Assembly: GCF_027942865.1 (NCBI RefSeq)
Contig: NC_134517.1
Location: 16,870,009 to 16,934,008, forward strand
From: Odontesthes bonariensis
Taxonomy: Eukaryota > Chordata > Actinopteri > Atheriniformes > Atherinopsidae
Length of the DNA: 64,000 nucleotides
Direction of reading: 5' to 3'
The notes below the pieces were generated by a model. The model worked only from the letters and a program-made list of their open reading frames with translations, did not search any database and was not told the DNA's origin. Shown here piece after piece: positions 44,311 to 56,342 of the stretch; positions within the stretch are counted from its first letter, which is position 1; each line of letters begins with the position of its first letter. Made by a program: the position numbers and the translations under genes.

Positions 44311-45219
44311 CGTCCGTGTTTGCGCACAGATGAGACCTGGCGTGTCATGTGTTGCCAGCCACGCGGAACCTTCGCGGATCTCGAGCTATTTGACAGCCCC
44401 GTTTAAAAGCATTTAGGGGGAAGGTTGCGTTTTTTGTCGCTGCAGGGTAATTTGCAGAGGGTCCCTGGCAGTCAGGAGGGGGGAGGGGCTGTTGCTATGC
44501 AAAACATTACAGCGTGAAAAACTGTCAAGTAGATCGTGGTCCCAGTCTGGGCACCGCACGTTTCTACCCCGGACTACCTCAGCCGGTTTTTTGTTGCTGC
44601 TCACCAACATATGCAGTTGTGAGCTGCTCACACAGGAAAATGTACATGTGCGAATGTGGCCGCTCGGCTGCTCCATCTGACATATAAAAAAACAACAACA
44701 CTGTGCAGCTCTGAGCAGATGGGCCTGACATCACCCAGGGACCGTGTGCGAACATACCCTGAGAAATCCAACCATAAACTTGATGAGGCACATTGTACTG
44801 ATCGCAAAACAAACTTGAGTGAGTAGCCTATGCTTTGCAGTTATGAACGCTCGCATTGCCGACTCAACACCCCCCCCCCCCCCCACCACCCCCCCCCACA
44901 CACACACACCCACCCCGCATTATCCACTTTCAATTCACCCGGGGTTATGTAACATCGATACCCAATAGTTACTTAGTCACGTGGAGAAATTTTGACCTTG
45001 ATTTTCTTCCCTTGTTTCCATGCCATCAGGAGCAACTGCCTATCTTACCCGCTGTGATTGGATACAGTGAGGAAGTAGGGGGCTTATGTCGCTCCGACCT
45101 GCACCGCTAGGTGTCACTGTTGTTGCGGGGGAGCCTTTTTGACGTTTTGACGCTGGGTGCTCTTTGGTTTGACGATACGAGTTTCTTTCCGGGTGTTTGG
45201 CCAGTGTCGGAGCAAGAAT
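44311..45219. promoter_or_regulatory. Divergent promoter interval between TRIM13 and SPRYD7
   Basis: The two genes start less than about 1 kb apart on opposite strands. On the SPRYD7 side there is an inverted CCAAT box (ATTGG, 45057-45061), an ETS-like GAGGAAGT (about 45070-45077) and TTTCCGGGT (45187-45195) shortly before the ATG. The TRIM13 side is CpG-rich with no TATA box seen. A C-run and CA repeat at 44870-44909 divide the interval, so two separate promoters are also possible. Confidence 0.45.
44870..44909. repeat. C15 run followed by C-rich and CA repeat
   Basis: Fifteen C at 44870-44884, then ACCACC, a second C-run and a CA tract. The minus strand is correspondingly G-rich and could form a G-quadruplex. 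Confidence 0.9.
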
Positions 45220-45325
45220 ATGGCTGCGCTGTTTACGTGTTGTTTTGGCTGCTGCGGGGAAGGGGGGTCGGGGCATATTCCCCTCAAAGAGATGCCTACT
45301 GTTCAGTTAGACACCCATCACATGG
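45220..45325 (+). CDS. spryd7: SPRYD7 coding exon 1
   Basis: Starts ATGGCTGCGCTGTTTACGTG and ends CACATGG before GTAAGT at 45326. Encodes residues 1-35 and the first base of codon 36. Confidence 0.96.
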
Positions 45326-48300
45326 GTAAGTATAGTTGTGGTAACTTGCCACAGTTGATATGTACATACAGCCAGGTGACTGTGTGTGTGTTACAAGACG
45401 GCTAACATCTTTCGACGTCAAATTTAGCTTGCGAGCTAATACCTAGCTCTGCCTGCGCTGTTGTTACCTTCAAAACATGGTTAAAGGTTGTTGTTTTTTT
45501 TAACATACAGTACTTTCAGTTAGCTGTCCTAACATAGTAATTGGTGACTCTCCACCATTTAAACTAGCATGTTGTACTAACTCCCACAGCATTTGAATCC
45601 GAGGTTGTAAGGGTTAACGTGTCTCATTTCCTTTTTTTTCCCCCCAAACAAAAGAAAAATACACAACCAGACACACGAGACATACAATACCCCGATTTGA
45701 TGCAAAAGGTGCGTCTTAAATGGAATAGTCCGAGCAGAACACCAGTAACATCCCATCAACACCGTGCACCTCGCACTGGAGCGCTGATGCAAGAAGGACT
45801 CGGATGTGGAAAGCGCAAGAGAAGAGGCAACAGAAAAAACTGCGATTAGAAAAAACTTGTTCAAAAGATCGAATTATTAAGTATTTAAGTAAACGCGTGC
45901 ACGTATTGTCAATTGATTTTTGATTTTAAGTGTAAAGAATCGAATAATAAATATTAATCCTGCAGAGAAATGTGCCCTCTCAGCGTTAAACCGGAAACAG
46001 TCGTGAAAAAAGAAAGGACACCCTTTTTCAAATATAAGGTTTTACTTATCTACTATATATACATACATATATATACTTCTTCTTTTTATTTTATTTGAAG
46101 TCAATTCAACCTCAGATAAACAACACTACATCAAGTCCACCCCATGATTCAACAGCTTGTGGAATCACCTTTAAAAGCAACGACTTTGGGTATTTGTTTT
46201 CTGTATGTTGTGAGTCTCTCGCATTATTCTGGTGGAATTTTGATCCACTTTTCTTCACAACGTTCCTTGAGGTTCGCTGGCATTCATACATTGTCCTGAC
46301 TTTGACTGGACCGTTGCAACATCTTGATTCTCTTCTTTTTCAGACTTCCTGTTGTAGATTTGCTGACGAGTAATTTTCCTCTTGCGCGGCCCAGATTCAG
46401 CTTAGTTGTAGCAGTCGGACAGATGTTTCTGATATTTTACTTCAGAACAGTCTTAGTATAGAGAGGAGTTCATGGTCGACTCGCTGACTACAAGGTGTCC
46501 AGGTCCTGTGGCTGCAGAACAAGCCCAAATCATCACCCCTCCACCACCACCGTTGGTATGAGGTGTTTGTGCTTATATGCTGTGTTTGGGTTTCACCATA
46601 AGTGGTGCTGTGCATTATCACCAAACATCTCCACTTTGGTCTGGTCTAACCAAAGCATGTTGTTACAGAAGTCTTAAGCTGTGCTGCCATATTCTTTTTT
46701 TTTTTTTTTTTTTTTTTAGGGAGAAGAGGCTTTCTCCTGCTACCCCTACTTAACAAGACATACCTGTTCAGTCTTTTTCTAACTGTTGCGTAATATAAAC
46801 TGTAGCGGATAAATGAGTTATAACACAGTGAAATATCTCGTGTTATTGTTCATCGGAGATTGTATTTACCTAATTTTAAGACTTGGCAAGGAGAGAAACC
46901 GTAGAATTTAAAGAGAATTTACTAGTCAATAACACGATTGCATGTTATGATTTTTAGTTATTGTCATTGCTGTGTTTTACTGTTTTAGGTGTCCAAGACA
47001 AGGGTCATTTAAAGCTTTTGTACACTATTGGTCGGAGGGTTAGGGTTGGAAGATATTCTGTGAAAGTGTCACTGTTTCTTGTTTTGCTGTCCAGTTGGTG
47101 CCATGTGCATTTAAAATGCAGCCTTTTGTGTGCTCCAAAAAAAACTGCGTTGTTGTTTTTTTTTGGCTACGCTCCGATGTATTTTCTTGCTCATACCAGA
47201 GGTTGTTGTAGTTTATCGGCGATGTTCAAACTCCAGATTTGGAGATTCGTGGTTTTCATTGACAGTAGGGATGTCGAAGACAAACTTTTTCTCAAACGGT
47301 AAGCCAAATGTCAGACAGATGTGGAGGAAAAGTGCAAAATTGCGCTTTTGTTGTCCCGGAGTCACATAGTGAAGTTTGAACTTTCTTAAAATGGAAAGAT
47401 TCGTACAAAGTGCAGGAGCTTGAATGAGTACAAAGGTGTGTTGCTTTAATTAACATACTCAGTTACTTTCCATCATTGCCAACAAATCCTGAAACCACAA
47501 GCATACAAATGTTTTTATCAGTTAATGGACATGATGTGGCTCCTGCCTCACTGTAAAGTCTCTGGTAGCTTGCAGGAAGATTCAAATGTCTCCTGATAAA
47601 CACAGCAAGCTGGATCACCAGTGGCTTCAAAATTTGTTTAGATGTCAAAATTGTATAATTTAAGCATATATTTCAAACTCAGACTACATGTAAATACTGA
47701 GAAATTACCAGAGGCGCTCAAAACTGTTGAACTATTATTGTCAACCTCTGCATCATATCATTATAAAGATAAAACATCCGACTTTCTATGTTGATGTGGA
47801 GTCTGAGGTTGTATTTACCTCAACTTTATTGATTTATTTTAACATACAGTATTTTTTTTTTTTTTGCTTTTTAGGCTGCTGGACACGTCACATGTCATAA
47901 ATAAGTGAGAGATGGACAGCTTTTCAAATTAAATTTGATGAGGACCATATTGAAGCAGTTGGGCGCAGTACTGAAACGATTCAGAGTTTAACCAACAGAA
48001 ATAAATAAAAAAATAAATGGTTTTGGTGGCGAGAAAAAAAATCATTGAACGTATCTGTAATGCGTCTTCTTGTTCCAGAAACTTGACATCTATCGGACAA
48101 TTTATTGATATGAATTGAAAAAAAACGGAGAAATAGTGAGTTTGTTGCGATTCTCTTGCAGGCACCGATGTTGTCATTGTAAAGAGCGGCCGGAGGATAT
48201 GTGGCACCGGAGGCTGCCTGGCCAGTGCTCCTTTGCACCAGAACAAAAGCTATTTCGAGTTTAAGATCCAGTCCACTGGTAAGCACTCCTTCTCCTGCCC

Positions 48301-51300
48301 TCTTTCCCTGCCTGATTGCAGTTTTCCAGTGCATTCTTCGTGGGAGTTTCCTGTGGCACGCTGCGCTTTTTAATAGCAACGCTGTCCTGTGACTGCATGC
48401 TCATATGATTCAGCCTCCCTAATTCTGTACTCGTACACGGTCAGCGTCTGATTGCACGAGTGATGTTGTTTTCAAATACAAGTGCACTGTAGTGATTGTG
48501 TTAAGAGTGACTCGGAATATTGAATTCTTGAGTTTTTGTGCTTTGGCTTAAGGTGTGTGGGGAGTTGGTGTTGCCACCCAGAAAGTCAATCTTAACCAAG
48601 TGCCTTTAGGCAGAGACACAAACAGCTTAGTCCTGAGGCACGATGGGTCTGTGTACCATAATAATGAAGAGAAGAATCGTCTACCGGCGAACAGCCTTCC
48701 CCAGGAGGGTGACATCGTGGTGAGTGCCCCTTTTGATTTCCCGAGTTAGGTGTTTAAGTTTGATGACCTAAACTCCTGAGAAATTTCAGTGATAGCAATT
48801 TTGTCCGAAAGGCTGAAAACTTATGTTCCCTGCGAGTCTATATTGGGTCAAATCGCTGATAAGTTGCAAGTAGAAGGATACATGCGCCTTAAAATGATCA
48901 AAGGGAATAATATAGGTTAGTTTATTTTGATCCAAAGATGGAGATCTTATTAAACCGGGTGTTCAAACGGCGTAAAGGTGATGCATTAATTATTCCTGTG
49001 ATCTCTCTTTTTTTTAAATCATTTTATTTTCCACGATCTATAGTTTTCACTGTCATTTGTGAGAGATCGTTAGGGACCTCGAGACCTGCGCTAGAAACCT
49101 GCTTCATCTGTTTAATAAGCTTATTTCAAGTTGCAGCGCATGATCTAATGTGCTGGATCGCTTTCTGTCTGCGCCAAAGTTTGCCACGTCCACGCGTATT
49201 TGCTCTTTAGCGTCAGGCTGCAAGTCACCTTTCTACTGCAACAACACCCACTCGGGCGGCACCTTATCAGAAAAAGCACTCCCACTCACTTTGGTTCTGA
49301 CTAAACAGCAAGCTTCCAAGCTTCCGTACAGCGATGAAAGCAAACCACCCGTTTGCAAACCTGTCAGTAGTCATGAAAGCGTTTTTAGAACACGGATGTA
49401 ATGCGTGGAGCGAATGGATTGTGGGAGCAGGTTAGTGCAACACTCCTGTGTATGGTGCTTGAAACAAATAAGTTGGCCCTTATTGACAGTTTCCAGTTTA
49501 TTCAGACTGCTCGCTCACAATTTTCAAATTCTTAACTGACCTTACCTTAACATTGACCTTAGTTTAATAATTAAAGCTCAAGTCATCACGATCTAGTAGA
49601 AGAAAGAGCAGCTACTGGAGGGGGAATATTCCGGGAATGTTTTGGGATATAAGCCTAAATGTGCCTCTAACAACTACAATTTCTGTGTAGTTACTGTATA
49701 ATCGGGCTATCCAAAAGTTTTTCGATCCTTACTTTTAAATGTGTCGCCGTCTCTGATGAGCCAGACCAGACTAGACAGAAGTATTTTATTTTTTGTGGTA
49801 AAACCAGGTTATCTGCTGTTGTGCAGTGTGGTTACGTGTGTGTTTGTGTTCCTCAGGGCATCACGTACGACCACGTGGAGTTGAATTTATACCTGAATGG
49901 AAAGAACATGCACTGTCCCGCCTCAGGGATCCGGGGCACCGTATTCCCCGTCGTCTATGGTAAGTTCCCTTTTTGGCTTCAGACGCCAACTTCTTTTACG
50001 AGGTTGGTTACTTTTTGGATTCACTCGTTCACGCATTCCCTGAGACAAAGATGTCCTTTTGTACACTCCTCCAGCGAGGCCATGTGGTCCAGTCGGTTTT
50101 TGTTGGCTGTTTATTGTAAGTCCAGAGAATTCCTCGAAAAGTTGTGGACGGATCTGCGTTGCAGCTTCCCGTTTCCTTTCTTTTATGTAATTCACGGGTA
50201 CATTAAAACGTCATTTACAATTTACAGGCGTGTAATTGAACACAGGAGCACTATAGTCTGTTTTCTTTCATTTGTCTTCCAGATTCTCTAACGATCTGGC
50301 AGAATTCCGAAAATAGCCACCCGTGCTGTTTCTGTCAACAGAATATTTAATCATTCAGACAGATGTTTAAAATGAGTTGTTTGGTCGTCTCAAAGAGGGT
50401 GATTTGCATTACAGTTTTGCAGGGGGTGCGGCGTGGCCCAACATAGAAGTGATTAACTTTTGATATCGATCAGCATCTGGAGCCACATTTTGAATGTAAT
50501 CTTACTTGGACCGGCCTTCTTAAGAGATGCTGTCATGCACTTGTATTCCAGCAGAGGGCTGCATATGTGCATTTTTTTTTTAAATTTTTCTTTTTACTGA
50601 ACACCTCTTTTGTCTGACTGTTGGAACTTTTAATTGAACATTTCACCACAAACACGTTCTGTACATCCAGGAGCGAGCCATGTGAACTGTTCACAGTCTT
50701 AAAGGGCCGATACTCGCAGGATTTATTCCGCTAAAAACATACAACGGACACATTAATTGATTAGCTTTGCCAGTCAATGTTGCTCTTTAGTGAATTCCAC
50801 TTTTGACTTTATTTGGGAAAGAAAACCCGAAAGATGTTCTAAATATTTCTCTTCCTGTCATTTAGCTACACATACACCAGTAGGGATATACTTTCAAGCA
50901 AATATCTCAAATATTCTCAGCCAAGTAATTTGTTGCTTGAACTCTGCGTGAAAAGTCGAGGAACTTTATCCATTGGATCAAACGACCACATAGTTTCCAT
51001 ACGAATTGTTTTCCAGGACTGCATAAAAAGAGGAAGAAAGAAAAAAAGATCCACTGACATCACCTCTGCCATCTCCACGGCTCAGGCTGATAACTGGTAT
51101 TACCAAGCGTCTAGACTTCAGTGCTGCCCTTTGGCTTGGTATGGTGTGGGTTTGGAAAGAGCTGCAGTCTCTTTCGTCAGTCGAGGTGATTTACTCACAG
51201 AGTCGGGTCACTGAGGGCCTTTTTTGTGCATAAACCCTGAAGATGTTCAGGAGAATGTGTGTGCCAGACGTGCTCTCACGTTTAGATCGCACACGATGCA

Positions 51301-52376
51301 AGAAGCACAGTGCGGAACATGGAGAATGGCCGACAGGCTCCTCCATGACAGTTTTTGCGTTGACGTCAAATCTGACGTGTATCTGGTATGTCCCCACGAT
51401 ACCGAGGAGTGAGTCAAAAGCAATATACAGGTCAACAGAAAGAAGAATGAAGCAGTAAGCCTCACCCGAGCGCATGCTCGCTCAGTCATAGTAAATGCTC
51501 CGTAAGATTTGCCGCTGCCCGCTGAATCTTCCAGACGTTTTATTACGGGCCTGGGTACGATGCTGCGGAGAGCTGTGTTTGCCCATGCCAGCCCTCCTGA
51601 ACACTTCAGGACCGCAGTGCGTGTGTGGAAAACAGATTAAGCCGAAAAGTTTTTCCAAGCCATGGCTGAGGAAAATCATTTTGACATTGGACAAACTTTG
51701 TGGACACACTGTTAGAATCTTGTGAAAGGCATTTCCCCATATCAGGAAATATGATGGACAACATCACACATGACCACAGTTTATGTGTCTTTGTAAAGCT
51801 CTCAGGGGGTCCCGGTACTTTTTCCGCAGCGTCTTCATTAAGAATACGTTTTCTGTCATGAAATGCCAATTTCATTTGACCCGAGTTTTTATAAAAGCTT
51901 GTTTTTGCCAGTGTTTTTGGTTATTTCATGTCAGTCACATAGAAATATTTCATTCAGAAGATGATAACTCCAGTCGAGTGTCATTGTTGCCTACTCATAT
52001 AGCCCACGAGGACGTGAGTAAGGTGCTGATCGCTGGAAACGGATCAGAGTAACTTAAAAAGACGTGTTGCACACCTCAGCTCTGTGTGCATTTCACTGCA
52101 TTGACCGAGCCTTCAGAGCTAAGACAAAGACACTACTATGTTGCTTAGTTAGATATTAGATATGTTTCCAGGGCTTTAGAGGAGCATAAAAATGCAAATC
52201 TTGGTTTAAGAGGTTAACGTGTATACAATGTCTAACCTTGTGCTTGTGTGTGTCTTTACCTTCCTTCTGTTGTTCCAGTGGATGACAGCGCCATCTTAGA
52301 CTGCCAGTTTAGTGACTTCTATCACACACCTCCACAAGGATTTGAGAAGATCCTCTTTGAACAACAAATCTTCTAA
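45220..52376 (+). CDS. spryd7: SPRYD7, small SPRY-domain protein (five coding exons, complete)
   Basis: Coding exons: 45220-45325, 48162-48278, 48553-48719, 49857-49959 and 52279-52376. They total 591 nt and give 196 residues plus stop, the same length as human SPRYD7 (C13orf1/CLLD6). All introns have GT/AG ends and every phase is kept. The N-terminus has a Cys-rich segment (TCCFGCCGEGG), then GHIPLKEMPTVQLDT. The SPRY domain covers most of the rest, with FEFKIQSTGVWGVGVA, LVLRHDGSVYHNNEEKNRLP and the core DHVELNLYLNGKNM, ending in GFEKILFEQQIF. SPRY domains bind peptides or proteins; the partner of SPRYD7 is not established, so no biochemical role is given. The gene is syntenic with human, between TRIM13 and KPNA3. 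Similarity to human is very high, with most differences in the first 20 residues. Confidence 0.97.
45326..48161 (+). other. SPRYD7 intron 1
   Basis: This 2.8-kb intron contains a Tc1-like transposon remnant (about 46160-46905) and, at 47802-47820, a solitary TCTGAGGTTGTATTTACCT segment resembling an end of the same family. No other coding content is supported. Confidence 0.9.
46160..46905 (-). mobile_element. Degenerate Tc1/mariner-like transposon remnant
   Basis: The plus strand shows blocks of a widespread fish Tc1-like family in antisense, including CAAGGTGTCCAGGTCCTGTG, CCCAAATCATCACCCCTCCA, CATCTCCACTTTGGTCTGGT and GAGGCTTTCTCCTGC. Read on the minus strand, the middle encodes a transposase-core-like stretch around VMIWACSAATGPG. 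The remainder of the transposase, with its DNA-binding N-terminus, is missing near 46800. The segment at 46840-46900 (TTGTATTTACCTAATTTTAA) looks like the element's other end, so the copy is internally deleted. Frames are broken, so it is a fossil. Confidence 0.82.
48162..48278 (+). CDS. spryd7: SPRYD7 coding exon 2
   Basis: Acceptor TTCTCTTGCAG, donor GTAAGC at 48279. Encodes TDVVIVKSGRRICGTGGC through FEFKIQST. Confidence 0.97.
48553..48719 (+). CDS. spryd7: SPRYD7 coding exon 3
   Basis: Acceptor TTGGCTTAAG, donor GTGAGT at 48720. Encodes VWGVGVATQKVNLNQ through NSLPQEGDIV and ends on a codon boundary. Confidence 0.97.
48720..49856 (+). other. SPRYD7 intron 3
   Basis: 1.1 kb with ordinary intronic sequence and no repeat recognised. 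The short frames at 48938-49401 are fortuitous. Confidence 0.85.
49857..49959 (+). CDS. spryd7: SPRYD7 coding exon 4
   Basis: Acceptor TGTTCCTCAG, donor GTAAGT at 49960. Encodes GITYDHVELNLYLNGK through GTVFPVVY. Confidence 0.97.
49960..52278 (+). other. SPRYD7 intron 4
   Basis: 2.3 kb with no recognised repeat. Frames here, including the continuation of exon 4 to 50291, read through the donor and are not coding. Confidence 0.85.
52279..52376 (+). CDS. spryd7: SPRYD7 terminal coding exon 5
   Basis: Acceptor TTGTTCCAG. Encodes VDDSAILDCQFSDFYHT through FEKILFEQQIF, with TAA at 52374-52376. Confidence 0.97.
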
Positions 52377-53640
52377 TTGAGCACCTCAGCCTCTCGATGT
52401 GTTGCCGCCTTCCTCTAAATCTCATAGCAACCTCTGTGACACTACAGTTTGATCTTGATTGATTATTATGTGTGGCTTGAGTGTGCATCCTGTCTCATTT
52501 CCCCTGATTACCCCTCCTCTTTACTGCTGCTCTGGACTGATGCTGGAGTGTCCTTGAAGAAGTGGGGATTTCTGATCACGGCTCAGCTACGGTGGGCTGT
52601 CACAGTCTGTGCAAACGGAAAAAAAAGAAGAAAACTGTAAAATAATTGCCTTGTTTCAGTGTTAATCACAATGTGTTATATCTGAACAACTTTAAGTCGC
52701 TGCTTACATCCACACTGTGTGCATACATACCAGGCAATGAATGCAGTGGTAAAATGTTTCCATTTGTCAGGATCAGGAGCCATGTTTTATCGACATTGCT
52801 TTATCCTTACCTTTCTGAGAAGGTTACCTTCGAAATGCCATACTGACATCCAAGCATACGTCTTATGCGTCTATTTATTTGTATTTATTTCACTTCCAGA
52901 TCAAATTGACAAGTCTTTTGGGTCATGTAAAGTGAATGTATGGACACCGTCATTTCACGTCATCGTACAGATATCAATTGAAACGCCGACGAAAGTGAAA
53001 CCAGCTCACATTCCAGGTGACATCCGGTGTCCGATGGTGCTGGAAAATGTTTTACAAAGTGAAATATTTCTTAAATGGCCGACAAAAATAATGACACAAA
53101 TGAAAATGGTTTGTTTTTATTAATCATCCTTCTGAATAGCTGTTTTCTCAATCTTACAGTGTATTTATTCTGTCAGAATATTACCAGAGCTGGAGCTGGT
53201 CGTCTCTGATTGGAGACACATTTGAACACGTCAATCCGTTGTGTTGTATCGGCATTGCATACGTGCGGCCGAAGTGTGACAGTCGTATATATTTCAAATG
53301 CTTGTCTTTGTTTGCACTAAAGATGTTAAATCCAAATATTCGCCGATTCATTAAACTTTTGTGTTTGGAGGCACCACTTTTGAGCCGTCTTCTGATTTCG
53401 AAGCTGTGACATTTGAGAGTTTGCACTGCGCTCAGTAGTTCAAAAGCGAGGCATTGTACGAGCACTTTGCATGTGACTGGCATTATGCGATCGGGTTAGA
53501 AAATAGATCATTAGAATAGGGTCAGATTCTTAATGTGACGAGTGGTAATAGTTTTCATTAAATGGCAGCATGTAGATAATGTTTATTTATTCATTACTAT
53601 TTACATTAAAGATGGAAGATGCACCCTTTGAGTATGTGCT
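52377..53640 (+). other. SPRYD7 3' UTR and downstream DNA
   Basis: The first part is presumably the 3' UTR. No canonical AATAAA was seen; ATTAAA variants occur near 53351, 53558 and 53607. No gene is supported. Confidence 0.55.
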
Positions 53641-54800
53641 CCTAGATCAGATTAGATTAGCTTTATTGTCCTAAGGAAATTTATCTTGACAAACACTGGC
53701 TGCTACCAAATCTAAAATCATAAACATCACATTACATTCACAATTTTATACTGACTAACTCCCATCAATTGAATGCTGAAAGAGCAGCGTCACCTTCTGA
53801 CTGACACCGAAGGCCCTCACCCTGCGGAGGAAGTGCAGTCGCTGCTGGACCCTGGTGAAGACATAATAAACCTGAACAGTCCATGTGAGTTTATTATCTA
53901 TTTGTACTCCCAGGTATTTGTATGAATCCACATGGGCAATGCTATGATGATGGATGACCACTGATAAGTGGTCTCCAACTGACTTCGGGTCAAAGATCAT
54001 CTCCTGTGTTTTTCTGGACATTAAGAATTAGGAAATGTTCCTCACACCACTGAACAAAACTTTGGATCTGCTGTCTGTAGGTTATTGAATCTGATAAATC
54101 TGACATGAGGCAGAGAAAGGCTGTATCATCAGAAAATTTAAACATGTAATTGTTAGGTGAATTACAGATGCAATCATTGGTGTATAGGGCGAACAGGACA
54201 GGTGAACTGACACACCCCTGGGGGGCGCCAGTGCTGGTGGTGAGAGAGTCGGACAGAGTCCTATTCACCCTGACCTGCTGGGAACGATTGATGAGGAATG
54301 AGGAATCCATCTGATGATATATGGGTCGACACTCATTTGTTTCAATGTAGTCAGAAGGCTGTGGGGCTGGAGAGTATTAAAAGCTGAGCTAAGGTCAACA
54401 AAAAGCACTCTAGCATAGTTCCTGGGGTTTTCTAGATGTTTAGCCACCAGGTGCACTATGCCATTGCAGGCATCATCAGTGCTTCGCTCATGTTTGTAAG
54501 CAAACTGGTAAGGGATCCAATTGTGGATCTAGTCGCAGATGGTTTACCACCAGTTTTTCAAGACACTTCATCACAATAGATGTTAAAGCGATGGGTCTAA
54601 AATCGTTGTTCTCTTATGGGCAACGCTTTTTAGCAACAGGTGGAATAATTGCCTTTTTTTTTTATTCAGATGGTACTGTATGAGTGTCAAGAGACTTCTG
54701 AAAAATTGGCCTCCATGCAGGTGTTAATTCATCTGCAAAGGTTCTTAACAGAAAAGCAGACATACCATCTGGACCTGTGGCCTTGTTAACATTAACCTGC
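53641..54800 (-). mobile_element. Degenerate L2-like LINE, 3' part of reverse transcriptase ORF
   Basis: Three minus-strand frames (54265-54456, 53990-54310, 53755-54021) read in succession through frameshifts and give reverse transcriptase blocks: VLFVDLSSAFNTLQP, TGAPQGCVSSPVLFALYTND, KFSDDTAFLCLM and YKYLGVQIDNKLTW. Upstream on the same strand, 54460-54790 translates in pieces to GPDGMSAFLLRTF and [10 protein letters not shown]. This is the thumb and palm order of L2-type elements. The catalytic FADD box reads FSDD and stop codons interrupt the frames, so it is a fossil. The 5' part is missing and the 3' end is near 53641-53690 (GATTAGATTAGCTTTATTGT). Confidence 0.85.
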
Positions 54801-54974
54801 TTGAACACCTTTCATTATAGGAGCCAATTCCCTCACGCGATGCTTAAAAGCAACAACAACAACAAAAAAAGCACCCAACATGTACAGCCCCAAAATGTAT
54901 CAGATCTCAAACTGATGTTTCGTACACAAGAATATATAGAAAACATATCAAATGTTGAAAGTGAGACTTGTTAC

Positions 54975-55900
54975 GATTTCATGAAAAATATTTGCTGGTC
55001 TTGAATTGGATGGCAGCCACATATCTCGTAAATGGCCAGAAAAGTAAATGGTACTAAATATCTGGGGAGCAGCTAATTAGGTTAACTGGCAACAGGATTG
55101 GGTATAAAAAAAATAAAAAAGAGCCCCTTGGAGATGCACAGTTTCTACCATCAGCAAAAAAATAATTGACAAATTCTGGAGCAATTTTGGAATAACGTTC
55201 TTCGCCGTAAAACTTTGAAGACATTTAACTATTCCATCGTCTACAGTACGTGATATCATCAAAAGATTTAGAGACTCTGGAGACATCTCTGTGTGCAGGG
55301 GAGACGGCCAAAAAAAAAAAAAAATCAATAATTGATTCCTCTGATCTTTGGAAATCCAATGCTGATTCCCAAAACTTCAGTGCAGTCTGAGGGGCTGCAA
55401 TGCATTAAAAACAGACACGATTCTGTAATGGAAATCACTGCATGGGCTCAGAAGGGCACCCGGAGATCAATGTCTTTGAACATAGTTCACCGGGGTGGAT
55501 GGAAATGGATGGATGCTGCATCCTTTGGAGTAAAGAGGAAATTCAAAATCCTGCTTGTCTCATGGTATGGGATGGCTTCTTGTTGAAGAGTCCAGGTGCT
55601 GGTCTGGCCTTCCTGCAGTCCAGACATTTAACTGACTGGAAACATTTGGCGCATCATTAAATGCGAAATACAACAAAAGAGACCCAGGGCTGTTGACCAG
55701 CTAGAATCCTACATCAGACAAGAATAGAATGGGCAACATTCCTCTACCAGAGGTCCAGCAGCTGGTCTCATCAGTTACCAGATGTGCACAGGCTGTTGTT
55801 AAAAGAAGAGGGGATGCTACACAGTGGTAAACATGGCCATTTAGCCTACCATCTTTTTTTTTAGACGTGTTGCATATTTCCTTTAAATAAAAAACATCTG
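54975..55900 (+). mobile_element. Internally deleted Tc1/mariner-like transposon
   Basis: A second, different family from the copy in SPRYD7 intron 1. Plus-strand blocks in order: GCTAATTAGGTTAACTGGCA, ATGTTCTTCGCCGTAAAACT-type helix-turn-helix region (55195-55280), GCATTAAAAACAGACACGAT, CACTGCATGGGCTCAGAAG, then a jump to GGTATGGGATGGC and the C-terminal region CATTTGGCGCATCATTAAA, AGAGGGGATGCTACACAGTG. Most of the catalytic core between about 55500 and 55570 is deleted, and an A-run interrupts the frame at 55309-55323. It cannot encode an active transposase. Confidence 0.85.
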
Positions 55901-56099
55901 ATGTTTTCTGTGTTGTGTGTGTTTTATGGATCAAAGTATTCAAAAGTGTCTGCATTTACCGTTTAGTATGACAGTAATCCAGTGGTATTCAAATGAAGTC
56001 ACATTGTTTGGTGCGCCATTATAGTATGTTGTAAATCACACATAATAAAATTAAACCTAAATTCAATCACTGGTTACATTACGTAAACGCACAACAAGG

Positions 56100-56342
56100 T
56101 GTGTGTGACTCAGCCTTGATCGCAGGTGATTTTTTTCAGTACTGATTCAAGGGAAGCCGTGGAAACCAGGACAGCCCAACAGGCAGGAGGTATGCATTAA
56201 CTCCTCCCCTCACGCTGCGATCTGTTACGTCCTCAATCCTCCTCCTCTCTGAAGCCAGCAGCCGCACAGAAGCTGCCGCCGTGCCTCGTCTTTCACGGAG
56301 GAGATACAGAAAGCCGGAGTAATAGCTAAACCCCGTACAGCC
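56100..56342 (+). promoter_or_regulatory. KPNA3 5' UTR and proximal promoter
   Basis: GC content rises just before the KPNA3 ATG (CAGCCGCACAGAAGCTGCCG near 56260). No TATA box is seen. CpG-richness continues into intron 1 to about 57.0 kb, as at a housekeeping promoter. The overlapping minus-strand frames at 56136-56428 are shadows. Confidence 0.5.

Noticed and set aside
49960-50291. Extension of SPRYD7 exon 4 into an open frame of 156 codons
   Set aside because: It reads through a consensus GTAAGT donor, and exon 5 continues the protein exactly as in human.
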